A DNA stretch of 64,000 nt from Chitinophagaceae bacterium PMP191F (lineage in GTDB: Bacteria; Bacteroidota; Bacteroidia; Chitinophagales; Chitinophagaceae): assembly GCA_001302245.1 (NCBI GenBank), contig LGYU01000012.1, positions 62,001 to 126,000 on the forward strand, in the 5' to 3' direction. Below are positions 8,180 through 16,772 of this stretch, one piece after another. How positions within the stretch are numbered: position 1 is the stretch's first letter; every line of letters begins with the position of its first letter. Made by a program: the position numbers and the translations under genes. The notes under the pieces are model-generated. The model did no database searches and had not been told where the DNA came from. It saw only the letters and a program-made list of their open reading frames with translations.

Positions 8180-9172
8180 CTACTGCAAACTCACCAATTT
8201 ATTCAACGCAGCATACGCTTTACCACTTTCAAGACTTTCCACAGCAGCAGCATACGCATCATCGTATGAAGTATAATTACCGGTACAATGCAATGCCATG
8301 GCAGCATTGGCCAGCACTACCGCGTTCTGCGCCCATGTGCCCTCACCTCTTATGATCTTCTGGAACAGTTTTGCGGCATCTTCCACGCTATTACCGCCGT
8401 AAATATCAGCAGGTTGTACTGCACGTTTGCCCAGTTGTTCGGGCGTCATGATCCTTTCTCCGGCATTGGTGATCACCTTGGTATCATTGGTCAGCGATAT
8501 TTCATCATACCCGTCAAGACTATGTATGATAGCAAACGCCTGGTCTGTCTGTTGTAACAGGTAGTTATATACACGTGCCATTTCAAGATTGTATACACCT
8601 ACCAACTGAAACTTTGGGAAAGCAGGATTTACCATGGGGCCCAGCATATTGAAAAAAGTACGCACGCCCAGGTTTTTCCTGATAGGTCCTACAGCTTTCA
8701 ATGCCGGATGAAATAATGGTGCGTGCAGGAAACAGATATTCGCCTCTTCCACTTCTCTCTTCAATGCATCCCTGTTGTTCTTGAATTTATAGCCCAGTTG
8801 TTCCATTACATTGGAAGCTCCGCTTACTGAAGTAGCGCCGTAATTACCATGTTTGGCAACTTTTTGACCGGTACCTGCTACTATAAAACATGCCAGTGTA
8901 GAAATGTTGAATGTATTCTTACCATCACCACCGGTACCTACAATATCCACTACAGCATGACTATTCAGGTCAACCGGTACACAAAGCTCAAGCAAAGCAT
9001 CCCGGAATCCCTGTAACTCTTCAATGGCAATGCTGCGCATCAGGTAAACAGTCATAAAGGCTGTTACCTCATGTTCATTGTAAACACCCTTGCCTATATT
9101 CACCAGGGCTTCTTTTGCCTGTTGTCTGCTGAGCGTTTTGTATTCAAATAAGTATTGTAATATCTTTTTCAT
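8180..9172 (-). CDS. trpD: Anthranilate phosphoribosyltransferase
   Basis: Transfers phosphoribose from PRPP to anthranilate. The PRPP-binding VGTGGDGKNTFNISTLAC (about residues 78-95), the KHGNYGATSVSGASNVMEQLG block, FLHAPLFHPALKAVGPIRKNLGVRTFFNMLGP, and VHSLDGYDEISL-like text (IIHSLDGYDEISL) are all present. 330 residues, stand-alone and not fused to TrpG. The gene starts 44 bases downstream of trpG. Confidence 0.97.
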   Translation of the reverse strand: MKKILQYLFEYKTLSRQQAKEALVNIGKGVYNEHEVTAFMTVYLMRSIAIEELQGFRDALLELCVPVDLNSHAVVDIVGTGGDGKNTFNISTLACFIVAGTGQKVAKHGNYGATSVSGASNVMEQLGYKFKNNRDALKREVEEANICFLHAPLFHPALKAVGPIRKNLGVRTFFNMLGPMVNPAFPKFQLVGVYNLEMARVYNYLLQQTDQAFAIIHSLDGYDEISLTNDTKVITNAGERIMTPEQLGKRAVQPADIYGGNSVEDAAKLFQKIIRGEGTWAQNAVVLANAAMALHCTGNYTSYDDAYAAAVESLESGKAYAALNKLVSLQ

Positions 9173-9216
9173 TTGTCTGTTTTCGTTTGCACATTTTCAA
9201 CTTGGTTCATCACGTA

Positions 9217-9786
9217 TTATTTGCCTAGCCAATTACGAAGAATGGTTTCCCCTTTTGGTGTCAACACACTCTCCGGGTGAAACTGTACACCCTGCACATC
9301 ATATTTTTTATGCTGCAGTGCCATGATCATCTGGTTACTATCACGGGCGGTAATTTCCAGGTCAGCAGGAAACCCTTCTTCACTTATCACCCAGCTATGA
9401 TAACGGCCCACTTCAAATTCATCCGGTAATCCCTGGAACAATGGCGCTTTTTTATTCATCACATTAATTGGCGTTGCCACGCCATGATATACGCTGCTCA
9501 GGTTGATCAGCTTACCACCAAAGGCCTCTCCTATTGCCTGGTGGCCAAGACATACGCCCAGTATTGACTTTGCGGGTGCATACTCTTTGATCAAAGGCAA
9601 CAACAGACCAGCTTCTTCAGGAATGCCGGGACCAGGAGATAAAATGATCTTGTCATAATCTTTTACTTTTTCCAGCGGTATCTGATCATTGCGGTGTACG
9701 TCTACACGTCTGTGAATGATCTTTTCTACCAGGTGTACCAGGTTGTACGTAAAAGAATCATAGTTATCGAATACCAGAATTTTCAT
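9217..9786 (-). CDS. trpG: Anthranilate synthase component II (glutamine amidotransferase)
   Basis: Provides ammonia to TrpE. The sequence shows ILVFDNYDSFTYNLVHLVEK at the N terminus, LSPGPGIPEEAG, the nucleophile elbow GVCLGHQAIGEAFGG, and the VQFHPESVLT His-Glu pair. 189 residues. TrpG and PabA are close relatives, and its placement directly between trpE and trpD assigns it to tryptophan synthesis. An amphibolic role with a PabB elsewhere cannot be excluded. Confidence 0.95.
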   Translation of the reverse strand: MKILVFDNYDSFTYNLVHLVEKIIHRRVDVHRNDQIPLEKVKDYDKIILSPGPGIPEEAGLLLPLIKEYAPAKSILGVCLGHQAIGEAFGGKLINLSSVYHGVATPINVMNKKAPLFQGLPDEFEVGRYHSWVISEEGFPADLEITARDSNQMIMALQHKKYDVQGVQFHPESVLTPKGETILRNWLGK

Positions 9787-9819
9787 ATCAATGCTATACT
9801 TCGTGTTAAGGGATTTTAA

Positions 9820-11238
9820 TTACCTGCTGATCTCTTCTGCAAAAAGAATGGCTTTTTTCAAAGCGCCCAGTTTGTTATTTACTTCCTGCAACTCACTTTC
9901 CGGTTTACTGGCCGCTACTACGCCGGCACCGGCCTGGTATATCAGTTTATTTTGTCTGCTAAGGAAGGTCCGGATCATAATGGCATGATTGCAACTACCA
10001 TCAAAACCCATGAAGCCAATAGCTCCGCCATAATAACTGCGTGCCGTAGGTTCATAACCATCGATCAGTTCCATGGCCTTGAATTTAGGAGCGCCGCTCA
10101 AGGTGCCAGCCGGAAAGGTTTTCGCTACCAGTTCAAAAGGATTACTTCCTGCACGTACTTTACCCATTACCTCACTTACCAGGTGTATTACATGCGAATA
10201 ATATTGTACCTGTCTGTAATGCACTACCTGTACATCATCACACACCCGACTCAGGTCGTTACGCGCAAGATCAACCAGCATTACATGTTCAGCATTTTCT
10301 TTTGCATCCTGCAGTAAACGTTCTGCTTCCTGCTGGTCAATTTCATCATCACCCGTTCTGCGGAATGTACCGGCTATGGGATGCACCACTGCTTTACCAT
10401 TACCAATGATCAATTGCGACTCAGGAGAAGACCCCATCAGTTTATAATCACCATAGTCAAAGAAAAACAGGTATGGAGAAGGATTGATACTACGCAATGC
10501 CCTGTATACATTGAATTCATCACCATTGAACTGCTGTTCAAAACGACGACTCAATACAATCTGGAACACATCACCCCGTAAACAGCTTTTGATGCCTTTG
10601 GAAACCATATCGCGGTATGTGGCATCATCCATATTGGATACTTCTTCGCCTTTGCTGCTGAAAGGATATACCGGTACATCTTTACTACGTATGAGTGATT
10701 CCACTACCTGTAATTCACTTTCTATACCCGGCAATATGTTTTCGCAGATAAACAGTTCATCCTTATAATGATTGATAGCAATAACATATTGATACAACCT
10801 ATAGCGCATCAGCGGAATGACAGGCTGGTTGCTGTTCGGTATATCCAACTGAATGGTATCAAAAAACTGTACGGCATCGTATGTGGTATATCCATACAAA
10901 CCCTGTGCAAATCGGGCTTCCCTGGAAGAGGATTCAACAGTAAACCGCTGCATAAATTCCCATAGCAGTTGCGGCACTTCACTCACATTGCCAATGGCCT
11001 GTTTTTCAGGAGGCAGCCCCGGCAATTTAAATTCAATGCCTTTGGTGGAAGATATCTCAATACCTGCAATGGCATTGATACCAATAAAAGAATAACTGTT
11101 CTCTGCCACGTGGTGATCTGTGCTTTCCAGCAGTACGGTATCGCGGAAGCGGTCACGTACTCTCAGGTAAATACTGACGGGCGTAAACACATCTGCCAGC
11201 ATCTTTTTACATTTCGTCTGTAGCGCTATTTTCTTCAT
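9820..11238 (-). CDS. trpE: Anthranilate synthase component I
   Basis: Converts chorismate to anthranilate and is the first gene of the operon. The N-terminal feedback-binding motif LLES (in DTVLLESTDHHVAENSYSFIG, about residues 35-55) suggests inhibition by tryptophan. The chorismate-binding C-terminal half has DVFQIVLSRRFEQ, SPYLFFFDYGDYKLMGSSPE, HPIAGTFRRTGDD, LVDLARNDLSRVC, and FPAGTLSGAPKFKAMELIDG. 472 residues. The ATG at 11238 lies 56 bases beyond the U-tract of the leader terminator, so transcription into trpE depends on attenuator read-through. Confidence 0.97.
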   Translation of the reverse strand: MKKIALQTKCKKMLADVFTPVSIYLRVRDRFRDTVLLESTDHHVAENSYSFIGINAIAGIEISSTKGIEFKLPGLPPEKQAIGNVSEVPQLLWEFMQRFTVESSSREARFAQGLYGYTTYDAVQFFDTIQLDIPNSNQPVIPLMRYRLYQYVIAINHYKDELFICENILPGIESELQVVESLIRSKDVPVYPFSSKGEEVSNMDDATYRDMVSKGIKSCLRGDVFQIVLSRRFEQQFNGDEFNVYRALRSINPSPYLFFFDYGDYKLMGSSPESQLIIGNGKAVVHPIAGTFRRTGDDEIDQQEAERLLQDAKENAEHVMLVDLARNDLSRVCDDVQVVHYRQVQYYSHVIHLVSEVMGKVRAGSNPFELVAKTFPAGTLSGAPKFKAMELIDGYEPTARSYYGGAIGFMGFDGSCNHAIMIRTFLSRQNKLIYQAGAGVVAASKPESELQEVNNKLGALKKAILFAEEISR

Positions 11239-11294
11239 ACCTGCTATGGTATTTTTTAATATGTTATAAATCCGGTCAATACCCGTAAGACAAT

Positions 11295-11320
11295 AAAAAA
11301 AGCCCCGATATTATCGGGGC
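11295..11320 (-). terminator. Intrinsic terminator of the trp leader (attenuator)
   Basis: In the transcript (minus-strand sense) GCCCCGATA and TATCGGGGC form a near-perfect hairpin (11320-11302), immediately followed by seven U residues (11301-11295). It sits between the leader peptide gene and trpE and points toward trpE, so it is a premature terminator rather than the end of another gene. Its 5' arm can instead pair with the end of the leader-peptide coding sequence. Confidence 0.9.
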
Positions 11321-11367
11321 CTGAATATGATGTTATAATAAACAACAATAGCAGCGTTACAAGCCCC
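11316..11367 (-). promoter_or_regulatory. Antiterminator helix of the trp attenuator
   Basis: Transcript segment GGGGCUUG (11367-11360) spans leader codons 18-20, just before the stop. It can pair with CAGGCCCC (11323-11316), which overlaps the 5' arm of the terminator. All eight positions pair, with a single G-U wobble. A ribosome stalled at the Trp codons leaves GGGGCUUG free to antiterminate. A ribosome that reaches the stop codon covers it, and the terminator forms. The pairing was done by hand; no strong pause hairpin was seen. Confidence 0.8.
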
Positions 11368-11419
11368 TGACAAGGTTTGTATGCCACCACCAATGCTTAT
11401 TTTGATTATTTACGTTCAT
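11357..11419 (-). CDS. trpL: trp operon leader peptide (three consecutive Trp codons)
   Basis: A 20-codon frame, MNVNNQNKHWWWHTNLVRGL then TAA. The run of three TGG codons at positions 10-12, lying just upstream of mutually exclusive antiterminator and terminator hairpins in front of trpE, is the hallmark of ribosome-mediated tryptophan attenuation. The frame is too short for ordinary gene calling. No Shine-Dalgarno sequence is visible. The ATG lies only 6 bases after a TATATTTG promoter box, so the leader mRNA may have almost no 5' untranslated region. Confidence 0.9.
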   Translation of the reverse strand: MNVNNQNKHWWWHTNLVRGL

Positions 11420-11425
11420 GTACTG

Positions 11426-11458
11426 CAAATATAATGGTCAAAAAATGAATTGCACAAA
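11426..11458 (-). promoter_or_regulatory. Promoter of the trp-his operon
   Basis: On the minus strand TTTG (11458-11455) and TATATTTG (11433-11426) are 21 bases apart. This matches the Bacteroidota housekeeping promoter form (-33 TTTG, -7 TAnnTTTG). Transcription should begin within a few bases of the trpL start codon. No other promoter of comparable quality was found within the operon. The 140 bases beyond it, up to the divergent hydrolase gene at 11601, hold no gene that I can see. Confidence 0.8.
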
Positions 11459-11600
11459 TATTTTTTAAAAGCCGGGAATATGTATGTTCTGGCCTTTTTT
11501 TATGCTACAGCATACAACACCCGGTATATTTCAATAAAAATGCGAAATTGAACCGCTGCTTTACACAAGTAACACCCATTATACACAATACAGTTATTGT

Positions 11601-12155
11601 ATGGTTCAACCCGTTGTTCTGATCTTGCCCGGTTTATACAATTCAGGCCCTCAGCACTGGCAAACGGCCTGGGAAAACGAGTATGGTTTTATACGTATAC
11701 AGCAAACCAACTGGGATACGCCTGTATGTGAGGATTGGATCAACACATTGGATACAGCAGTTATGCAGCATCAACCGGAGCAGGTAGTGTTAGTAGCACA
11801 TAGCCTTGGTTGCTGCACCATTGCGCACTGGGCACGTACATACAACCGCGCTATAAAAGGTGCATTTCTGGTTGCTCCCAGCGATACGGAAGCTCCTTCC
11901 TATCCTATAGGCACTACAGGTTTTAAACCGGTTCCATTGCAACCGCTGCCATTTCCTTCAACAGTAGTGACCAGCAGCAATGACTTTTATGTTACGCCTG
12001 CAAGAGCAAGATATTTTGCAGATAGCTGGAACAGCCGGTTTGTTATGCTGGGAGAAGCAGGTCATATCAATTCTGCCAGCAACCTGGGCAATTGGCCCGC
12101 GGGCATTGATATACTGAACAGTCTGGTACCCGGCATTGTGAGCAGGCATTCATAA
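11601..12155 (+). CDS. RBBP9/YdeN-family alpha/beta hydrolase
   Basis: A 184-residue small serine hydrolase. It has the family opening LILPGLYNSGPQHWQTAWE, the nucleophile elbow VAHSLGC (Ser68), the acid in SSNDFY (Asp128) and the base in EAGHINS (His155), so the triad is complete. Family members are cytoplasmic esterase-like enzymes of mostly unknown substrate. It is divergent from the trp operon and 36 bases upstream of a small GNAT gene, with which it may be cotranscribed. Confidence 0.88.
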   Translation: MVQPVVLILPGLYNSGPQHWQTAWENEYGFIRIQQTNWDTPVCEDWINTLDTAVMQHQPEQVVLVAHSLGCCTIAHWARTYNRAIKGAFLVAPSDTEAPSYPIGTTGFKPVPLQPLPFPSTVVTSSNDFYVTPARARYFADSWNSRFVMLGEAGHINSASNLGNWPAGIDILNSLVPGIVSRHS

Positions 12156-12191
12156 ATAATCATATTTTTTACCAATTAATAAAATACAGGT

Positions 12192-12476
12192 ATGCTTATT
12201 CAGCACAAACAGGATGGAAACCGTGGAATGTTCTATGTAGAACAAGATGGCACTACACTTGCCGAAATGACCTATACCATGTCTTTACCAGCAGTAATGG
12301 TTATTGAACATACAGAAGTGAGTGATGCATTGGAAGGAAAAGGAGTAGGCAAGCAACTTGTACATGCAGCAGTGGAGTACGTACGCGAACACAACATAAA
12401 GATCGTTCCGCTGTGCCCCTTCGCAAAAGCCATATTGCACAAGGTTACAGAATGGCAGGATGTGTTGGTTAAGTAG
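12192..12476 (+). CDS. Small GNAT-like N-acetyltransferase (YjdJ/NATD1 type)
   Basis: A 94-residue protein of the short GCN5-related family. It shows GRGMFYVEQDG-like text (NRGMFYVEQDGTTLAEMTY), VIEHTEVSDALEGKGVGKQLV with the shortened acetyl-CoA loop, and the family tail KIVPLCPFAKAILHK. The substrate is unknown. It follows the RBBP9-like hydrolase on the same strand. Confidence 0.85.
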   Translation: MLIQHKQDGNRGMFYVEQDGTTLAEMTYTMSLPAVMVIEHTEVSDALEGKGVGKQLVHAAVEYVREHNIKIVPLCPFAKAILHKVTEWQDVLVK

Positions 12477-12707
12477 AGAACTGTTGCAGGTTCGTGAGCG
12501 TGAGATTCAGATGGCTGAATTGCTGGATTGTTCTATGGTTATCAGCTATAACAATCAAACCATATAACCACTGAACAATCTTGCTATTCTTGCACATAAT
12601 CTATTTCACGCAAAGACAGCTAAGTATCGCAAAGATGCAATGAGACGAGATCGCACTGCATATTCTTTAAGACGTCTGACTTCGGGCTTCCGGCTTCCAG
12701 ACTTTCT
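12477..12707. repeat. Convergent intergenic spacer with degenerate words
   Basis: No gene is seen. The spacer holds 'cacgcaaagacagctaag' and 'tatcgcaaagatgcaatgag' (12608-12646), whose complement reads like the 'tctttgcg...tctttgcgtgaa' words common in bacterial intergenic DNA. It also holds 'gtctgacttcgggcttcc' and 'ggcttccagactttc' (12674-12705), a second word family. It separates the plus-strand GNAT gene from the end of pdxJ. No clear terminator. Confidence 0.45.
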
Positions 12708-13424
12708 TCACTTCAACTGCCGTTTATACAACTGTATAGTATTCTCATAACCCAGGTACAATGCGTCTGCTATCAATGCATGACCAATAGATACTTCCAG
12801 TAACCCGGGAATGTGCTGTGCAAAATAGGCCAGGTTATTCAGGTCAAGATCATGACCGGCATTGATACCCAGTCCCAGTTCATTGGCTGTTTTGGATGCG
12901 CTTACGTAGGCAGCAATAGCAATTTCTTTATTATCGGCAAAATGACGGGCATAGCCTTCTGTATACAGTTCAATACGATCGGTACCGGTTTCGGCTGCAC
13001 CTTTTACCATCGCCTCCACAGGATCAACAAATATAGAAGTACGGATGCCTGCTTTTTGAAACACACTGATCATTTCTTTCAGGTAATCACGGTGCCGTAA
13101 GGTATCCCAACCATGATCAGAGGTAAGCTGGCCTTCAGCATCGGGTACCAGCGTTACCTGGTGCGGTTGTACTTCCAGAACCAGGTCAATAAACTTTTGT
13201 TCGCTGCAATTTCCCTCTATATTAAATTCAGTGGTGATGATCTTTTTAATATCACGTACATCCTGGTAGCGGATATGGCGCTCATCGGGTCTTGGATGCA
13301 CGGTAACACCATCGGCGCCGAATTTCTGTGCATCAACAGCCGCTTTCACTACATCAGGATTATTACCACCACGACTATTACGCAGGGTTGCAAACTTGTT
13401 GATATTAACGCTCAGTTTTGTCAT
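12708..13424 (-). CDS. pdxJ: Pyridoxine 5'-phosphate synthase
   Basis: Condenses 1-deoxyxylulose 5-phosphate with 3-amino-1-hydroxyacetone 1-phosphate in vitamin B6 synthesis. Seen: [100 protein letters not shown], and [15 protein letters not shown]. 238 residues, usual length. The ATG at 13424 is only 4 bases downstream of a TAATTTTG box. Confidence 0.96.
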   Translation of the reverse strand: MTKLSVNINKFATLRNSRGGNNPDVVKAAVDAQKFGADGVTVHPRPDERHIRYQDVRDIKKIITTEFNIEGNCSEQKFIDLVLEVQPHQVTLVPDAEGQLTSDHGWDTLRHRDYLKEMISVFQKAGIRTSIFVDPVEAMVKGAAETGTDRIELYTEGYARHFADNKEIAIAAYVSASKTANELGLGINAGHDLDLNNLAYFAQHIPGLLEVSIGHALIADALYLGYENTIQLYKRQLK

Positions 13425-13428
13425 GCAA

Positions 13429-13463
13429 CAAAATTATTCAAAACTGCAATAACAGGTCACAAA
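13429..13463 (-). promoter_or_regulatory. Promoter of pdxJ, adjacent to its start codon
   Basis: On the minus strand TAATTTTG (13436-13429) is followed by TTGC and then the pdxJ ATG. TTTG (13463-13460) lies 23 bases upstream. If the box acts at its usual distance, transcription starts at or next to the start codon, giving a leaderless mRNA. Confidence 0.6.
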
Positions 13464-13464
13464 T

Positions 13465-13499
13465 AAAAAAGGGCTCCGCCGACAGGAACCCTTTTTTTA
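13465..13499 (-). terminator. Intrinsic terminator between the 13523-13912 gene and pdxJ
   Basis: GGGTTCC and GGAGCCC (13491-13485 and 13477-13471 in minus-strand sense, one G-U pair) form a 7-base stem flanked by A and T runs on both sides. It follows the minus-strand gene at 13523-13912 and may also work in the other direction. Confidence 0.8.
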
Positions 13500-13522
13500 T
13501 AAATCGAAGAAAAACCACATTA

Positions 13523-13912
13523 TCATTCTTTGACAAGCTTTGTCTGGAACAATGAACTGCCTTCATGATCCAGGATATCCAGGTAATACGTTCCGGCAGA
13601 CAACAGGCTCACCTCTTCTACAGTGGTAATATTGGTGCCCCTTATCAGGTACCAGCTAAACATCTTTACAATTTTCTGTTCATCATCAAACATCCGCACT
13701 ATCACCTGCTTACTTTTTTCACAAACCACATCAAGCGTAATGGATGAAAAAAAGCGGTTAGCCTTTACAATCACATTAGTAATCATAGCTGCCTGTTTTT
13801 CAATTCCGGGCTTTGTTTTAATGCGCTCCCAGTCAACCTGTAAAAGACGCATGAGCTGTTCATGCAAGCCCTTTTTGCCTTCATGCTGTGTAAGTTCAGT
13901 AGTGTTGCTCAA
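13523..13912 (-). CDS. Small protein resembling a stand-alone T9SS-type C-terminal domain
   Basis: A 129-residue protein with no signal peptide. The N-terminal third is charged and helical (HEGKKGLHEQLMRLLQVDWE). The rest is beta-rich and has the rhythm of a type A T9SS sorting domain: VIVRMFDDEQKIVKMF, then GTNITTVEEVSLLSAGTYYL, then LDHEGSSLFQTKLVKE. Such domains normally end large exported proteins, so a free copy is odd. The first possible start is TTG at 13912; the next is ATG at 13852, so the N terminus is uncertain. Function unknown. Confidence 0.6.
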   Translation of the reverse strand: MSNTTELTQHEGKKGLHEQLMRLLQVDWERIKTKPGIEKQAAMITNVIVKANRFFSSITLDVVCEKSKQVIVRMFDDEQKIVKMFSWYLIRGTNITTVEEVSLLSAGTYYLDILDHEGSSLFQTKLVKE

Positions 13913-14172
13913 TTGATTAGGTTATTTGCCGCTTCTATATCCAACCTGATGCCAGACTCGTTTATCAAATGATTAACAACTACTTACAAATACATAAGGT
14001 TTGTCAAATGTCTCATTTTGGGATAAATTACTACACTTTCTGGAAGGAGTTTTTTGGTAAATACACAAAAACCAGTACCGGTCAGTAGTTACACTTGACA
14101 ATTGTTATTTTCTACGTATGCGTCTAAGGGGAACCACCCCTCCCTGCAGTAGTATCGCAGACAAAAAAACCT

Positions 14173-16656
14173 TTAGAACCTGGCCACCAGCTTCAGGTTC
14201 AGCAAACGTGGAGTCAGCCTGTTAGGCATAGCATAAGTGGTATTGGAGAAATCTTTTACCAGCAAATACGATATAGTATTGCTGCGGTCTATCAGGTTAA
14301 ACACTTCCAGTGTAGCCCAGATGTTTTCAAAATTGCGGAACGGGCTGTGACTGCGGCGATTGCTTTTTTCGCTATCCAGCAGCAATGCACTGAAGCCAAT
14401 ATCAATACGCATGTAAGGTTCAATCACCAGCGCATTGCGGTATTTTACACTTCCGGGAATATTGTAAGGCAGGTTACTACCATACAGGAAGTTGAGATAT
14501 ACTTTAATGTTCTTATTGGTAGAAAGATAATCCTGTAAAAACATACCGAAGGTCAGCAAACGGTCAGTAGGTCTGCGCACCCAGCCAGCTTCTTTCAATG
14601 TACTGTCAATAGGTTTGTTGTTTGCATCCAGCGTATAATCGTAATAAGTATCGCCTTTGATATTTTCACGCGTACGCATCAGTCCCAGGCTGATCCAGCT
14701 TTCAGCATCTTTTACCAGCTCACCAAACAACCGTGCTTCAATGCCTGCTGCATAGGCTTTGGCTTTATTCTCACCAAAATAACGCAGTCGTACATTGTCA
14801 ATATCATACGGCACCACATCCCACATATTTTTATAATAAGCTTCCAGTGTTAACCGGTAAGGGCGGTTGCCATTTCTGAAATTATAATCCATACCTGCTG
14901 TTACCTGCCAGCTTTTCTGTGATTTCAGGTCTTTGTTCACAGTACCATCATACCGGCGCAACTCACGATAGAAGGGTGGCTGGTCATAAATACCAACGGC
15001 ACCTCTGAAAATGATATCACGTTTCCAGTGTGAAGGCTTCCAGGAAACACCCACACGTGGCGATACCAGGAACTCATGGTTTAGTGTATTGTAATTGTAC
15101 CGTATACCTGTCTGGAATGTAAAATCAGAAGAATCACTGATCACAATATTGTCCTGTATATAACCACTGAAACGCGTAATATTCAGGTCTGCCTTTGATT
15201 TTAATACGTTGTTCAAAGCAAATACACCCGGATTGTAAGGCAGGTTGTATCCTGCAGAATCCTGGTATTCCCATTCGTGCAGTTTATCATGAATAGTTTG
15301 TTGCTCGATGGTTTGTCCCCATTGTATAAAATGGTTCTTTTTATCAAGACTTCCTTTGTGTGAAAAATTCCAGACGGCAATGTTCAGTTTATTACGCGCA
15401 TAGTTCTGGTACAAACCGGCACCCAGCGGATTGGTGATCAAACCAAAATCAGGTTTCGTTTTATCAAACTCCCTGTCGCCAAACAGGTATGCACCGGTAA
15501 TGTCGATTGATTCACGCTCATCGTTTTCAAAACGGCTCACCATCCATTTCAATCGCAAATCCTTACACAACTGTTGTATCCAGGATAAACCCAGCATATT
15601 GGTCTGGTAACGATCTTCCTCCCTTCCTGAAAAATAAATGTCCAGTCCCAGGTTGGCACTGAAATACGGAGAGAACACAGAAGAAGTTAACTGGCTCGAT
15701 TGCGGTATCAGTGTAAACTTTGTCTGTGAAAAATTGCCCAGCAGTTCAATCGTATTCTTTGTATTCAGCTGATAGGTCACCAATGCCTGTATGTCGGCAG
15801 ATGATGGCACATAATTACCCTTGGTTTCCTGGCTGCTGAGCAGGTTGCGGTTGCTGCGGTTACGCACGCCCACCAGGTAAGTGAATTTATTGTTTTTACT
15901 GATACCTTCCAGGTGCAGGCCCTGCTCCAGCAAGCCTACATAAGCTGAACCGGCAAAATTGCGGGGCTTTTTGTATTGAATATCCAGAACCGAAGACATC
16001 TTATCACCATATCTTGCCTGGAAACCACCGTTATAAAAATTTACATTCCGGGCCAGTTCAGGATTGATAAAACTCAACCCTTCCTGCTGCCCGCTACGTA
16101 CCAGGTACGGACGGAATACTTCAAAATCGTTTACATAGATCAGGTTCTCATCATAGTTACCACCGCGTACAGAATACTGCGAGGTCAATTCATTATTGGA
16201 ACCCACAAATACTTTTATCAGGCTTTCAATACCACCGGTAGGCGAAGGAATATTGATGGCATGTTTAGGATTGATCACTACCAGGCCGGCCTCACGTCGC
16301 TGACGCTGATCTGTAACCACTACGGTATCCAGTTGACGCATTCCTTTTTCCATACGCACCACAATACGCTCCTCCTCATTCTCGTTCAATAGAAAATTGC
16401 GTTGCTCTGTTTTATAACCGGCAGAAGAAAAGACAATAGCAAATGCTTTATCGGCAGGCACTTTCAACCGGAAAGTACCGGAATCGGAAGTAACCAAACC
16501 CTGCTGACGTCCCAGTATGGTAACCGATATACCGGCCACGGGATTCTCATTATCATCTACAATCTTTCCTGAAACATAGGCCAGCTTTTTCTGGGCAGCA
16601 GCAGACTGATACAGGCAGATTGCAACCAAAAGCAGTAAAATTCGTACAACTCTCAA
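14173..16656 (-). CDS. TonB-dependent outer-membrane receptor with carboxypeptidase-regulatory-like domain
   Basis: An 827-residue receptor. It has an N-terminal signal peptide (ILLLLVAICLYQSAAAQ) and a CarboxypepD_reg-like domain (about residues 27-110, YVSGKIVDDNENPVAGISVT with SDSGTFRLKVP). A plug domain follows (about 125-240, SGGIESLIKVFVGSNN-like text, YSVRGGNYDENLIYVND, FYNGGFQARYGDKMSSVLDI), then a long barrel ending in aromatic LVARF. It imports an unidentified substrate; no SusD partner gene is adjacent, so a carbohydrate role is not supported. The 260-base stretch on its downstream side (13913-14172) shows only a short GGGG/CCCC hairpin near 14130. Confidence 0.92.
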   Translation of the reverse strand: MRVVRILLLLVAICLYQSAAAQKKLAYVSGKIVDDNENPVAGISVTILGRQQGLVTSDSGTFRLKVPADKAFAIVFSSAGYKTEQRNFLLNENEEERIVVRMEKGMRQLDTVVVTDQRQRREAGLVVINPKHAINIPSPTGGIESLIKVFVGSNNELTSQYSVRGGNYDENLIYVNDFEVFRPYLVRSGQQEGLSFINPELARNVNFYNGGFQARYGDKMSSVLDIQYKKPRNFAGSAYVGLLEQGLHLEGISKNNKFTYLVGVRNRSNRNLLSSQETKGNYVPSSADIQALVTYQLNTKNTIELLGNFSQTKFTLIPQSSQLTSSVFSPYFSANLGLDIYFSGREEDRYQTNMLGLSWIQQLCKDLRLKWMVSRFENDERESIDITGAYLFGDREFDKTKPDFGLITNPLGAGLYQNYARNKLNIAVWNFSHKGSLDKKNHFIQWGQTIEQQTIHDKLHEWEYQDSAGYNLPYNPGVFALNNVLKSKADLNITRFSGYIQDNIVISDSSDFTFQTGIRYNYNTLNHEFLVSPRVGVSWKPSHWKRDIIFRGAVGIYDQPPFYRELRRYDGTVNKDLKSQKSWQVTAGMDYNFRNGNRPYRLTLEAYYKNMWDVVPYDIDNVRLRYFGENKAKAYAAGIEARLFGELVKDAESWISLGLMRTRENIKGDTYYDYTLDANNKPIDSTLKEAGWVRRPTDRLLTFGMFLQDYLSTNKNIKVYLNFLYGSNLPYNIPGSVKYRNALVIEPYMRIDIGFSALLLDSEKSNRRSHSPFRNFENIWATLEVFNLIDRSNTISYLLVKDFSNTTYAMPNRLTPRLLNLKLVARF

Positions 16657-16772
16657 CCGGCGTTGTTTTTAGGGTGTCGAAATTAGTTGAAAATGTGCTC
16701 ACTGTAAAACAGAAAAAAAGTGCTTTTATTTTATTCCTGCCCTTTTGTTATTAATATTACGCACCTTTTTGT

